Shown piece by piece: positions 17,843 to 26,079 of a stretch of 64,000 nucleotides of DNA; within the stretch, counting starts at the first letter, position 1, and each line of letters begins with the position of its first letter. Location of the stretch: the NCBI RefSeq assembly GCF_024721995.1, contig NZ_JANQBC010000009.1:1-64000 (forward strand). The letters run 5' to 3'. The notes below the pieces were generated by a model that made no database searches, had not been told where the DNA came from, and saw only the letters and a list, made by a program, of their open reading frames with translations. The position numbers were made by a program, and so were the translations under genes. The DNA comes from Paenibacillus radicibacter. Lineage in GTDB: Bacteria > Bacillota > Bacilli > Paenibacillales > NBRC-103111.

Positions 17843-18529
17843 TTAACTAAGCGTGCGTTTTTTTGTAAACCACCATCCACCATACAAGCAGATACACGAG
17901 ATCACGAACGTAAGTCCGAAGCCTTGCAATAGTGAATCATTAAAGAGAAGTATTAGCAAGCCATCAGTCAAAATTGCTCGAAGTGGTGCTATTGATGTAA
18001 AGATAGGAATAGCAGCTATAAGAAATACCCAAATCACCCAACCTACAACATGACGTGATCCAGATATTAAAAGGGTGAACAAGGACAAGACTAACAAGTA
18101 CGCACCGAACTGGTATATAAACATGCCCACTAAACCAAATTGGTTCCAATGGAAGATTTCAAGAATATTGAACGTTTGCTCATAAAGATGGATAATTCCT
18201 ATTTCTACTTGAAACCATACAATGTTTATTACTGCGAACGCCGCAGCGAGTAGCGAATACACGCACAATATCCCTACATAATATTCTTTGCGTGTAGCTC
18301 CTAGATTGATCATGCGCTTGAAGAAGTTTCCCGGCAATACAGTACCTACAACCACAAGAAGCAACGTAAAGATATTGGCTATAGATACATGTGTATTCTC
18401 ACCTTTTCCCATAGACAAGCTTACGATCACACTAACTAGCGTGTTTACTGCTATTATGATAAGGAATATCCATAAATGTTTTCTCAATTGCAAATAAGAA
18501 GCTCTCATCATAACGCTCGGCTTATTCAT
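17843..18529 (-). CDS. ABC transporter permease-like membrane protein
   Basis: 228 aa with six predicted hydrophobic segments (about 19-40, 52-70, 85-110, 130-155, 160-180 and 195-215), no signature domain, and a basic C-terminus. It starts at ATG 18529, overlapping the ATPase stop by 8 bp, so both subunits are made together. With the GntR regulator and ATPase upstream this is a YtrABC-like three-gene export system. Related operons respond to cell-wall-active antibiotics in Bacillus; the substrate here is not identifiable. Confidence 0.75.
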   Translation of the reverse strand: MNKPSVMMRASYLQLRKHLWIFLIIIAVNTLVSVIVSLSMGKGENTHVSIANIFTLLLVVVGTVLPGNFFKRMINLGATRKEYYVGILCVYSLLAAAFAVINIVWFQVEIGIIHLYEQTFNILEIFHWNQFGLVGMFIYQFGAYLLVLSLFTLLISGSRHVVGWVIWVFLIAAIPIFTSIAPLRAILTDGLLILLFNDSLLQGFGLTFVISCICLYGGWWFTKKRTLS

Positions 18530-19400
18530 TGTGTTGACCTCCCTCTATTAAATAGGAGAAAAACTTCTGGAGCGGTAATCCTTCAATCGAGATACCCAGT
18601 TTGTTTGCCTGCATTTTATCTGTTTCTGTAAATGTACCGTATACCGCAGATAGAATGCCTCTTACGTGGTCTTCCATATAAAAGACTTGCCGATCACCAA
18701 TAAAGCTTTCCATGACTTCATGATTTCCAACTAATACATACGAATGATTGCGAATGTTATCCACCTCATCTTCCATCAAGATTGTACCTGATTCCATGAT
18801 ATAGACACGTTCAACGACTTTCGCAATTTCATCTATTAAATGGGTAGAGAGCAGAATCGTTCTCGGGTAATTCGCATAGTCTTGAACCAGCACTTTGTAA
18901 AACCGCTCTCGCATCAATACATCAAGCCCAAGTACAGGTTCATCATAGAACGTGATAGGTGCTCGACTAGCTAACCCTATGGTATTGCCAACTAGGGACT
19001 CCATTCCTCTGGAAAGCTGTTTCATTTTCTTGCCTGCGTTGAGCTTGAAAAGTTTGATAAGTTCATTCGCAAATGCCCAATCCCAGTTCTTATGAAACTT
19101 AGACGCAAGCTGCAAGGTTTCCATGACTGTGGCATCTTCAAAGAACAAGTTCCTCTCCCTTATAAAACAAATACCATGGGGCGTGTCGCCTTCCTTAAGC
19201 CGATTACCTGCAATTTCGATATGACCAAAGTTCGGGAATACGCCTCCCGTAAGCATATTCAGTAAAGTTGTTTTACCCGCACCGTTACGCCCGAGCAGTC
19301 CATATATCGTATTCTCTTCCAGCTTCATATCCAGATTACGAACTGCTTCATGTCTACCATAATTTTTAACTAAATTCGAACATTCAAGGACTACGCTCAT
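18522..19400 (-). CDS. ABC transporter ATP-binding protein (YtrB-like)
   Basis: 292 aa. Walker A GRNGAGKTT (36-44), Walker B ITFYDEPVLGLD, and the H-loop LLSTHLIDEI are intact; the signature is LSRGM rather than LSGGQ, as in YtrB-type ATPases. The ~75 residues after the ATPase core are the extra C-terminal region common in these exporters. It lies 6 bp downstream of the GntR gene and overlaps the permease gene, forming one operon. The nucleotide-binding subunit of the exporter. Confidence 0.88.
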   Translation of the reverse strand: MSVVLECSNLVKNYGRHEAVRNLDMKLEENTIYGLLGRNGAGKTTLLNMLTGGVFPNFGHIEIAGNRLKEGDTPHGICFIRERNLFFEDATVMETLQLASKFHKNWDWAFANELIKLFKLNAGKKMKQLSRGMESLVGNTIGLASRAPITFYDEPVLGLDVLMRERFYKVLVQDYANYPRTILLSTHLIDEIAKVVERVYIMESGTILMEDEVDNIRNHSYVLVGNHEVMESFIGDRQVFYMEDHVRGILSAVYGTFTETDKMQANKLGISIEGLPLQKFFSYLIEGGQHNE

Positions 19401-19406
19401 CTACCT

Positions 19407-19775
19407 TCATCCCCTATCCTTTTCTCTAATCATTTCTATGACTTCTTCAACCGACATCTCTAGCTTCTCAGCCTCATCAAGTAATTTCAGAACTAGCTCG
19501 TTGTAGAAGTGTACGCGTCGTTTAGCCATAACTACTTTTCTGGCGCCTGCTGCTACATACATGCCTAGTCCCCTTTTTTTGTACAAAATACCATCATTCA
19601 CAAGTAGCGCAATTCCTTTAACCGCAGTAGCCGGATTAATCTGAAAAGTACTTGCGAATTGCGCCATCGAGATAATTTGATCATCTTCCTTGTAAGTTCC
19701 GTTTAGTATGTCATCTTCAATCATCTCCGCTACTTGCAGAAAAATCGGCTGACTCTCGTCAAAGCTGGTTCTCAT
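19407..19775 (-). CDS. GntR-family regulator, YtrA type
   Basis: 122 aa, only a GntR winged helix-turn-helix (QPIFLQVAEMIEDDILNGTY, then NPATAVKGIALLVNDGILYKKRGLGMYV) plus a short helical tail, the layout of the YtrA subfamily, which regulates ABC transporter operons. ATG 19775 follows TAGGGTGATTGT. It is the first gene of an operon with the ATPase and permease, and a perfect palindrome covers the promoter region, so it is probably an autorepressor released by a cell-envelope signal. Confidence 0.88.
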   Translation of the reverse strand: MRTSFDESQPIFLQVAEMIEDDILNGTYKEDDQIISMAQFASTFQINPATAVKGIALLVNDGILYKKRGLGMYVAAGARKVVMAKRRVHFYNELVLKLLDEAEKLEMSVEEVIEMIREKDRG

Positions 19776-19790
19776 ACAATCACCCTATCG

Positions 19791-19839
19791 GTATGTTAGT
19801 CATGTAACATACTATAATACCAGTATTTGGAACTGTCAA
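19791..19839 (-). promoter_or_regulatory. Promoter and GntR operator of the ABC operon
   Basis: On the minus strand TTGACA (19839-19834) and TATAGT (19816-19811) are 17 bp apart. Immediately downstream, GTATGTTA (19791-19798) and TAACATAC (19805-19812) form a perfect 8-bp inverted repeat with a 6-bp centre overlapping the transcription start, the expected position for a YtrA-type repressor. Confidence 0.75.
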
Positions 19840-19849
19840 TTGCTAAATA

Positions 19850-19902
19850 AAAAAACGACAGCCGCGGATAGATCATCTAATCCTAGGTTGTCGCTATTTT
19901 TT
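19850..19902. terminator. Bidirectional hairpin in a divergent intergenic region
   Basis: CGACAGCC (19856-19863) and GGTTGTCG (19886-19893) with an inner GGAT/ATCC pair; A/T runs flank it on both sides, so it could stop transcription in either direction. It lies between divergent genes and has no obvious upstream transcript on either strand, so it may insulate the two promoters or belong to an unseen RNA. Confidence 0.5.
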
Positions 19903-20093
19903 AACCATATTTTACCACTAAGCTACAACTAAGTGCTCTCCATTCGTAACGACTTTTTTGTAGAAACATGTTTCCATTCATTAAGTCCGAACCTAAGAAT
20001 CGCTTTATCTGTATGTAAAACATTCATTTTCGAGTTACGATTAGGATATTACATCAATTACACAAATGAACTTTTGGGGAGGATGGAATAACA

Positions 20094-21020
20094 ATGCTTG
20101 ACCATACGTCTATACAAGATAAGCGAGTGCAATTTGATTTTGAAGTGGATTTTTCCAATGGTGGTGGCATTCAAGGTCAAGGCTTTCGACTCGACATTGA
20201 GGGAGATCATATTTCAGATGATGCCTTATCGGATTATATTATTAAGGATCTACGGCTACTCATGGTAGGTACGGTTCGTATTCTGAACAAACAGATTATC
20301 CAAGAGCGCCATAAACGTAAGTCAGCATCTACTCCATCTAATGGTTCCAAATCAAAACTGATCGACCTCAGTCATTCAATCGTAAGTGGGATGGAGACGT
20401 ATCCCGATTTTCCAAAACCGCAGGTAACAGATTATATAAGCCATGAAGAGTCTGAAGGTCGTTATGCCCCAGGTGTGACTTTTCACATTGGCCGAGTCGA
20501 TATGGTCGCTAATACGGGAACCGCGATTGATAGTCCTGCGCACCGATTTGCAGGAATGGCTGACGTTGCTGGATTGTCCATTGATTCCGTCGCTGATCTT
20601 GAAGGAATTGTTATTCGACTGAATGGGATGACTGGGAGAGCAATCACTAGGCAAGCACTAGCTGCTTATCCGTTGAATGGCAGAGCTGTTCTTATTGAGA
20701 CCGGTATGGGGCAAATGTGGGGATTAACCGCTTATTTCGAAAAACATCCTTATTTGACTCATGATGCCGCTGAGTACTTGCGAGATGAAGGAGCTGTCCT
20801 CGTCGGTATTGATAGCCTTAACATTGATAATACAACTGATCCATATCGCCCTGCCCATTCTATTCTTCTCGGTGCTGGCATTCCTATCGTTGAGAACCTC
20901 TGTAACTTGGAGCAACTTCCAACGGAAGGGTTCCGATTCTCAGCGGCTCCGATGAAGCTTCAAGGAATGAGTGCTTTCCCCGTGCGTGCTTGGGCTAGAT
21001 TAACCACTAATCATGAATAG
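20094..21020 (+). CDS. Cyclase-family (arylformamidase-like) metal-dependent hydrolase with N-terminal extension
   Basis: 308 aa. Residues ~1-75 form a small separate domain (FDFEVDFSNGGGIQGQGF, DDALSDYIIKDLRLLM), then a Ser/Lys linker and from about residue 82 the cyclase fold (LIDLSHSIVSGMETYPDFPKP). The metal-site motif here is NTGTAIDSPAHRF rather than HGTHxDxPxH, a known variant in which two His positions differ while Asp and the last His remain; GIDSLNID follows later. Family members hydrolyse N-formylkynurenine or similar amides. The start ATG has GGGGAGGATGG before it. The fused N-terminal domain is the notable feature. Confidence 0.8.
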   Translation: MLDHTSIQDKRVQFDFEVDFSNGGGIQGQGFRLDIEGDHISDDALSDYIIKDLRLLMVGTVRILNKQIIQERHKRKSASTPSNGSKSKLIDLSHSIVSGMETYPDFPKPQVTDYISHEESEGRYAPGVTFHIGRVDMVANTGTAIDSPAHRFAGMADVAGLSIDSVADLEGIVIRLNGMTGRAITRQALAAYPLNGRAVLIETGMGQMWGLTAYFEKHPYLTHDAAEYLRDEGAVLVGIDSLNIDNTTDPYRPAHSILLGAGIPIVENLCNLEQLPTEGFRFSAAPMKLQGMSAFPVRAWARLTTNHE

Positions 21021-21045
21021 TCGAATCTGTACTATAAGTAGATGT

Positions 21046-21965
21046 TTATTGCGTGAATTCGCGAATAGCGTTTACTGATGCTTTTTCGGAAAAGAAGTTC
21101 GTCGTTACGTCAATGAAAGCCTGCATCGCAGGCGATTTCCACTTTTGCTTATGCCACACTAACTGTGTATAAAGTGCGTAATCGGAGAAATCGATATCCA
21201 GAGCAATCAAACGCCCATCTGCAAGTTCATCCAGTACTTCCATTTCTGGTAGAATCGCAATTCCAAGTTGATTCATCGCACATTGCTTAATCGCTTCAAT
21301 ACTTACAAAATCATCCGCTTTGGCATCGACACAATGCCTAGATTCGCTATGGACTGTTCGAACAATTTACGATATCTGCAAGTAGGCTCGGTTAGCAGAA
21401 AAGTTTCTTTTACAAGTGAAGATGGTTCAATTGTTGAATGGACCAAAGGGTGGCTTGGATGAGCGAGCATGAGTACCTTCTCCGCAAGTAATGGCAACGC
21501 AACTAGACTATCAGAATGAATCCGAACATCGGTAATGATTGCAAGATGAAGATCTTCAAGTAAAGAACGGTGCAAATCCGAATACGTACTTGTTTTAAAT
21601 TGAACTTCGACGTTAGGATGCTCTGATCTATATTGTTTCAAGACAGATGGAAACCGATAAATACATAAGCTTTCCAACATTCCAATGGTAAGGATGCCAG
21701 AAGATTCACAATCTCCTACAGCCGCGTTCTTCGCTTCATCCATCAAGCTCAGCATTTGATAGGCAAAAGGGAGGAATTTCTCACCAGAACCAGTTAAACT
21801 AACACTTCTCCCTTTACGTTCAAATAGCGCAACACCAATTTCTTTCTCTAAGTATTGAATATTGGCAGTCACACTGGACTGTGCATAATTAAGAAGTTCA
21901 GCTGCTTTAACAAAGCTCGATTGCTGCGCAACCGCGCAAAAGGTTTCAAGGTATTTAAAATTCAT
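21046..21965 (-). pseudogene. LysR-family regulator with a frameshift
   Basis: The 5' part, 21965-21303, codes for a LysR helix-turn-helix (FVKAAELLNYAQSSVTANIQYLEKEIG) and most of the effector domain, then runs into TAA after SMPKRMIL. In the next frame the sequence carries on as ADDFVSIEAIKQCAMNQLGIAILPEME to 21046, exactly what a LysR C-terminus should look like. One missing A in the AAA run at 21319-21321 would restore a ~305-aa protein. It is convergent with the cyclase gene. Real decay and sequence error cannot be told apart here. Confidence 0.85.
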
Positions 21966-22059
21966 ACCGAACCTCCAATTCTGATTGTAGTGGATTGGAA
22001 TAAGTAAATTCTCTACTCCCGAACTATGTAAGTCAAGACAATAATCTTAAGACATAAGC

Positions 22060-22097
22060 AAAGCCCATCCGCAACTAGGGTCGGACGGGCTTCATTT
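22060..22097 (-). terminator. Terminator of the split hydrolase gene
   Basis: On the minus strand AAGCCCGTCCG and CGGATGGGCTT arms with a short loop. The T tract is weak (CTTTGCTTA), so termination efficiency is uncertain. Confidence 0.5.
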
Positions 22098-22119
22098 ATT
22101 ATATTCATAGAAAAACACT

Positions 22120-22934
22120 TTATTTCGTAAGCTGCTCTTTCTGATCATACTGCACAATTACTTCTGCAATAAGGTTTGGTGAAGTCACGACTGCTGAGTG
22201 CTCGAGTCCTGGTAACATATGAATCTCAGATTGCTTAACGAGTTCAGAGAGTGCTTGTGCAGCATCTGCAAACAGTTGACCACTATTCTCACCGACCATG
22301 ATCAACACAGGAACATTGACTTGCCAGCGATCCGTTGGGAGCGGGTTACCTGATTGCGTAGTTCCCATCACCATTCCATCATAGGCTAAAGTGTGCGAAG
22401 TACTCTCCATCGCTGCCCAATGTGGAGCTACCTTCATATACTCGATGAACTCAGCTGGTACCCCGACAGCTTCAGTCATAAAGTATTCCACCGCATCACT
22501 ACGGCGACCTTCTGCTATCAAATTGTTAAGCGTATGTACGTATTCGCTAGAAACTGGTGCGCGGCTATCATTCACGATGAATGGAGGCTCGTGCATGAAC
22601 AACTTCGTTACACGATCCCCTAATTGACTGGCTGCCTCAAGTGCTAATACTGAACCGGAAGAACTTCCGAATAGGGATGCACTACCACCTGCTTCATGAA
22701 TTAATGCTCAATATCTTCGATTTCTCTCTCAACCGCGTATGGCGCAGTGTCTGTACTTTGACCGCGACCGCGTCGATCATAGCTGTATACCGTGTATTGG
22801 GATGATAGGTGCTCTGCAAGTTGTGCGGTATCTTGATGCGTGGCTAGTGCCGCCGGTACCAATAGGAGTGCAGGTCCTTCTCCGATCTTAGTGAATCCGA
22901 TTTGTGTTCCATCTTTTGAAAACAAAGTGTTCAT
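22120..22934 (-). pseudogene. Alpha/beta-hydrolase with a frameshift
   Basis: The 5' part from ATG 22934 (AGGAGGAATTGTG before it) gives an alpha/beta-hydrolase N-terminus with the strand GPALLLVPAALATHQD and YSYDRRGRGQS, then meets a stop after DIEH at 22701. The next frame continues EAGGSASLFGSSSGSVLAL, whose GSSSG is the nucleophile elbow, down to GLEHSAVV with the catalytic His near the end (22120). Restoring one G at ~22707 (GAGGCA instead of GAGCA) gives a single ~272-aa protein. All catalytic elements remain, so the gene was intact until recently or is intact in reality. Confidence 0.85.
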
Positions 22935-23032
22935 CACAATTCCTCCTAATATATTTTCTGAATAAATAAAATATATATAAAAAGGAATATTCTTGTCAAG
23001 GAATATTATTCATTTTAATAAAAATAGCCGAC

Positions 23033-23323
23033 CTAAGGTCGACCGTCTGAATTCTTCTTAAACCAATTCATAGGATTCAATTGTTTACGATAGCGCTTCA
23101 TTACTTCTTTACCAAAGATGATGCCTCCTACGAAGAACGCAACTTCACCGAGCACGATGAATATTGGAGTAACGATCATTTTGGTATTTGTAGGAATAGG
23201 TGTAAACGCTACTACGGCAGCAATACCATATAGTACGAATGATAGAATGATAAGGAGCATACCTAGTTTCTTTGCTTGTCTTTTCGGTTTATGAATGGAT
23301 TCATGATTACTATGTTCACTCAT
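23033..23323 (-). CDS. Small membrane protein (transporter-suffix-like)
   Basis: 96 aa with two transmembrane helices (about 20-43 and 52-72), a polar N-terminus with His/Lys and a basic C-terminus (EVMKRYRKQLNPMNWFKK). It resembles the short 'transporter suffix domain' proteins of Bacilli, an annotation from similarity to C-terminal ends of larger transporters rather than a known function. ATG 23323 follows AGGGTATTCG. It stands alone between the split hydrolase gene and a LysR gene. Confidence 0.6.
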   Translation of the reverse strand: MSEHSNHESIHKPKRQAKKLGMLLIILSFVLYGIAAVVAFTPIPTNTKMIVTPIFIVLGEVAFFVGGIIFGKEVMKRYRKQLNPMNWFKKNSDGRP

Positions 23324-23427
23324 TACGAATACCCCTCTACCCTAGTATAGTTGGTCATTAATCACAACCTTGCATCAAACTAATACGTTGAATTATCAGA
23401 CAAGTTTCATGGTGTTTCAGCTATACA

Positions 23428-23472
23428 AATAAAAAAACCGGCAACTACTAAATCGAGTAATTGTCGGGTTCA
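23428..23472 (-). terminator. Terminator after LysR and the 45-codon frame
   Basis: On the minus strand CCCGACAATTACT and AGTAGTTGCCGG arms (imperfect) followed by seven T. It overlaps the stop codon of the small frame ending at 23448. Confidence 0.65.
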
Positions 23473-23585
23473 TTTTCTACTTTTTGAAAAATACGGGATA
23501 GTTCCTCGGGCAACAGACGATTAACTTCGTCATGATTAAGTCCATAATAACTCCATGTACCTCTCGTTTCTTTCACGTTAAGCAT
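23448..23585 (-). CDS. Possible 45-aa protein overlapping the LysR 3' end
   Basis: ATG at 23585 overlaps the last 8 bases of the LysR gene in another frame and reads 45 codons to TAG at 23448, just before a terminator. The sequence is protein-like: charged, with ETRGTWSYYGLNHDEVNRL and LPEELSRIFQKVEN. The ribosome site, GGATGA inside LysR, is weak, implying translational coupling. No family is recognised. Too short for routine gene calling. Confidence 0.45.
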   Translation of the reverse strand: MLNVKETRGTWSYYGLNHDEVNRLLPEELSRIFQKVENEPDNYSI

Positions 23586-24468
23586 TTTCATCCATTAAAT
23601 GTGCTAAGAAACCCTTTGCTGCCGCGGATAATGGAACATCCTTGAGTGTGGCTATCCCGATGTGTCGCTCTGGAACTCGTGGTACGAGCGGAATTTCGAT
23701 GAGATTTCCCGCTTCTAACTCTTCAATAATAAACTCACGCACGGCAAATGTCAGCCCGAACCCGCTTCGCGCAAATTGTACAAGCAAGTCCACACTGCCA
23801 AGCTCAAACTCAGGATTCAGCGTCACCCCATGTGATGCAGCATACTGATCGAGATAACCCCGCGTACTCCCACCTTTTTCAAGTAAGAGGATCGGATATT
23901 GATTGAGTTCTTTTAGTAAGAATGGCTTCTCTGTCAGATGTACGAATTTCGAGCTGCCAACCAAACAGTCTTGTTGTAGAGCGCTTTGGTAAAAATGTAG
24001 CTTCGTATCCTCAGCAGGAAGATTCACTACACCGAAGTCAATTATGCCTTCTTTTAATAGAGCAATCGTCTCCGGTGTAGTCCGGTTCGTAACACGAATC
24101 TTGATCTCGGGGTATTGCTTGTGAAATTGCTCAAGAAACGGTAGCAAGTAATGTTTACATAGCGTATCACTTGCACCAATATTGATTTCACCAATAAGCA
24201 AATTGTGCATCTCGGACATTTTCTTCTCACCAAATTCAATCAATTGCATGGATTGCTCCACAAACCGATAGAGTACCTCACCTTCAGTCGTTAACGTCAC
24301 ACCTTTGGAAGTACGGAAGAACAACTGACCGCCAAGACAGTTTTCTAATTGCTTAAGTGTATGGCTAACAGCTGGTTGAGTAATACTAAGTTTCTTGGCA
24401 GCGCTCGTAACTCCACCAAGCTTTGCCGTCCAGTAAAATACGCGATACCACTCTAAATTAATACTCAT
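23578..24468 (-). CDS. LysR-family regulator, divergent from the PurA paralogue
   Basis: 296 aa, a full-length LysR: helix-turn-helix GVTSAAKKLSITQPAVSHTLKQLE, linker helix, and a periplasmic-binding-like effector domain (GEINIGASDTLCKHYLLPFLEQF, DFGVVNLP, SGFGLTFAVREFI). ATG 24468 follows GAGGTAATGAC. The 114-bp gap to the divergent PurA-like gene is the usual arrangement for a LysR regulator controlling its neighbour, with an inducer that could be a nucleotide or precursor (inference). Confidence 0.9.
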   Translation of the reverse strand: MSINLEWYRVFYWTAKLGGVTSAAKKLSITQPAVSHTLKQLENCLGGQLFFRTSKGVTLTTEGEVLYRFVEQSMQLIEFGEKKMSEMHNLLIGEINIGASDTLCKHYLLPFLEQFHKQYPEIKIRVTNRTTPETIALLKEGIIDFGVVNLPAEDTKLHFYQSALQQDCLVGSSKFVHLTEKPFLLKELNQYPILLLEKGGSTRGYLDQYAASHGVTLNPEFELGSVDLLVQFARSGFGLTFAVREFIIEELEAGNLIEIPLVPRVPERHIGIATLKDVPLSAAAKGFLAHLMDENA

Positions 24469-24582
24469 ATGTCATTACCTCTATTTATGGGAGTCATGAT
24501 TAATAACAATTATACTTATGATACATATTAAAAGTATAATCAATTATGTACGAAACACAAGAACTTGACGGAGGCGATTCAA

Positions 24583-25863
24583 TTGACGGTTACAGCGATA
24601 GTAGGAGCAAATTGGGGAGATGAAGGTAAAGGTAAGATGACGGATTATCTCTCTGCTGAGTCATCCTATGTTGTACGTTACCAAGGCGGGCGCAACGCAG
24701 GACATACGATCATTAACGACTATGGGAAGTTCGCGCTACATATGTTACCATCAGGCGTCTTTCACCAGAATGTAATGAACGTAATCGGACCTGGGGTAGC
24801 ACTTGATGTGGATGCCTTTTTTACAGAGCTAAATGAAGTTATCGATAGAGGAGTACCGAAGCCGCGTGTTAGTGTGTCCAATCGTGCACAGATCGTACTT
24901 CCTATTCACCGCTTATTCGATGAGTTAGAAGAAAAAAGATTAGGCGATCGTAGTTTTGGTTCAACCAAACAAGGGATTGCGCCTTTCTATTCCGATAAAT
25001 ATGCGAAGCTTGGTATTCAAGTAGCAGACTTGCTTAATGAAACAAGACTACGTAGCAAGCTTAAGCAAACGTTGGAAGCTAAGAACGTTCTTCTTGAACA
25101 TTTATATAAAGAAAAACCAATTCAAGTTGATGAACTTGTCGCTCACCTATTAGAACTTGGTGAACAATTACGCCCATATATCTGCGATACAACTGTGATG
25201 TTGCAAGAAGCACATGCACGTGGTGAGAACATCTTGTTAGAAGGCCAACTGGGTGCTCTGCGTGACCCAGACCATGGAATCTATCCATTCTCAACATCGT
25301 CATCCACACTTGCTGGATTTGCTACTGTTGGTGCAGGCGTACCCCCTCATGCAATCACACGAATTATGGCTGTTACCAAAGCTTACTCAAGCTGTGTAGG
25401 ATCAGGTCCATTCGTGATGGAACTTGAAGGTGATGAGGCACATGAACTTCGTATCCGCGGTGGTGACGCTGGCGAATTCGGAGCTACAACAGGTCGACCG
25501 CGCCGCGTTGGCTGGTTTGATGCGGTAGCAACTCGCTATGGCTGTATGGTACAAGGGGCTACTGAGATTGCTCTTACGAACCTCGACGTTCTAGGCTATC
25601 TGGATCGCATTCCAGTATGTACAGGATATAAATTGGCAGATGGTACGGAAACGCAGAACTTCCCTGTAACAGCAGAACTCGATGATGCGACGCCGATTAT
25701 TGCGTATATGGACGGTTGGAAAACCGATATCTCCGACGCGCGTTCATTCGAAGATCTTCCAGCAGCTGCACAAAAATATGTGGAGTTCATCGAATCCGCG
25801 ATCAAAGTGAAAGTTGCCTACATCTCTGTAGGACCTAAACGTGATCAATTGATGATTAGATAA
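24583..25863 (+). CDS. Adenylosuccinate synthetase paralogue (PurA-like)
   Basis: 426 aa from TTG 24583; GACGGAGGCGATTCAA gives the ribosome site, and an upstream in-frame TTG at 24565 overlaps it. The protein aligns over the full length with PurA, which joins IMP and Asp using GTP. WGDEGKGK (11-18) gives the catalytic Asp13, GGRNAGHT gives His41, and TTGRPRRVGWFD the GTP/Asp loop. Differences: the usual EGAQG is EGQLG, SSN is SSS, and GIGP is GIAP. These sit at the nucleotide site. A special paralogue or altered substrate is therefore possible; a simple second PurA is the conservative reading. Confidence 0.85.
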   Translation: MTVTAIVGANWGDEGKGKMTDYLSAESSYVVRYQGGRNAGHTIINDYGKFALHMLPSGVFHQNVMNVIGPGVALDVDAFFTELNEVIDRGVPKPRVSVSNRAQIVLPIHRLFDELEEKRLGDRSFGSTKQGIAPFYSDKYAKLGIQVADLLNETRLRSKLKQTLEAKNVLLEHLYKEKPIQVDELVAHLLELGEQLRPYICDTTVMLQEAHARGENILLEGQLGALRDPDHGIYPFSTSSSTLAGFATVGAGVPPHAITRIMAVTKAYSSCVGSGPFVMELEGDEAHELRIRGGDAGEFGATTGRPRRVGWFDAVATRYGCMVQGATEIALTNLDVLGYLDRIPVCTGYKLADGTETQNFPVTAELDDATPIIAYMDGWKTDISDARSFEDLPAAAQKYVEFIESAIKVKVAYISVGPKRDQLMIR

Positions 25864-25886
25864 GAGTAATCGCTCTCGATATAAAG

Positions 25887-25933
25887 AACAGAGTTAAGTC
25901 TCCTTATGGATGAACTTAACTCTGTTTTTTTTG
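25887..25933 (+). terminator. Terminator of the PurA-like gene
   Basis: AACAGAGTTAAG (25887-25898) and CTTAACTCTGTT (25915-25926) form a 12-bp stem followed by a run of eight T. Confidence 0.9.
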
Positions 25934-26079
25934 CATGAAAGTAATGATCCCACCACACTTGATAAATCTATAAATTCAGTTTGTTTTGACTATTTTCATA
26001 GAATTGTTATACAATATCTACCATGTCTGTTTAGAAAGGAGAGCTTATTCATAATTTATGAGATTAACGATATGACTAA

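Noticed and set aside
24565-24582. In-frame TTG 24565 as start of the PurA-like gene
   Set aside because: Ribosome site GGAGG lies at 24570-24574, downstream of it, so the start is the TTG at 24583.
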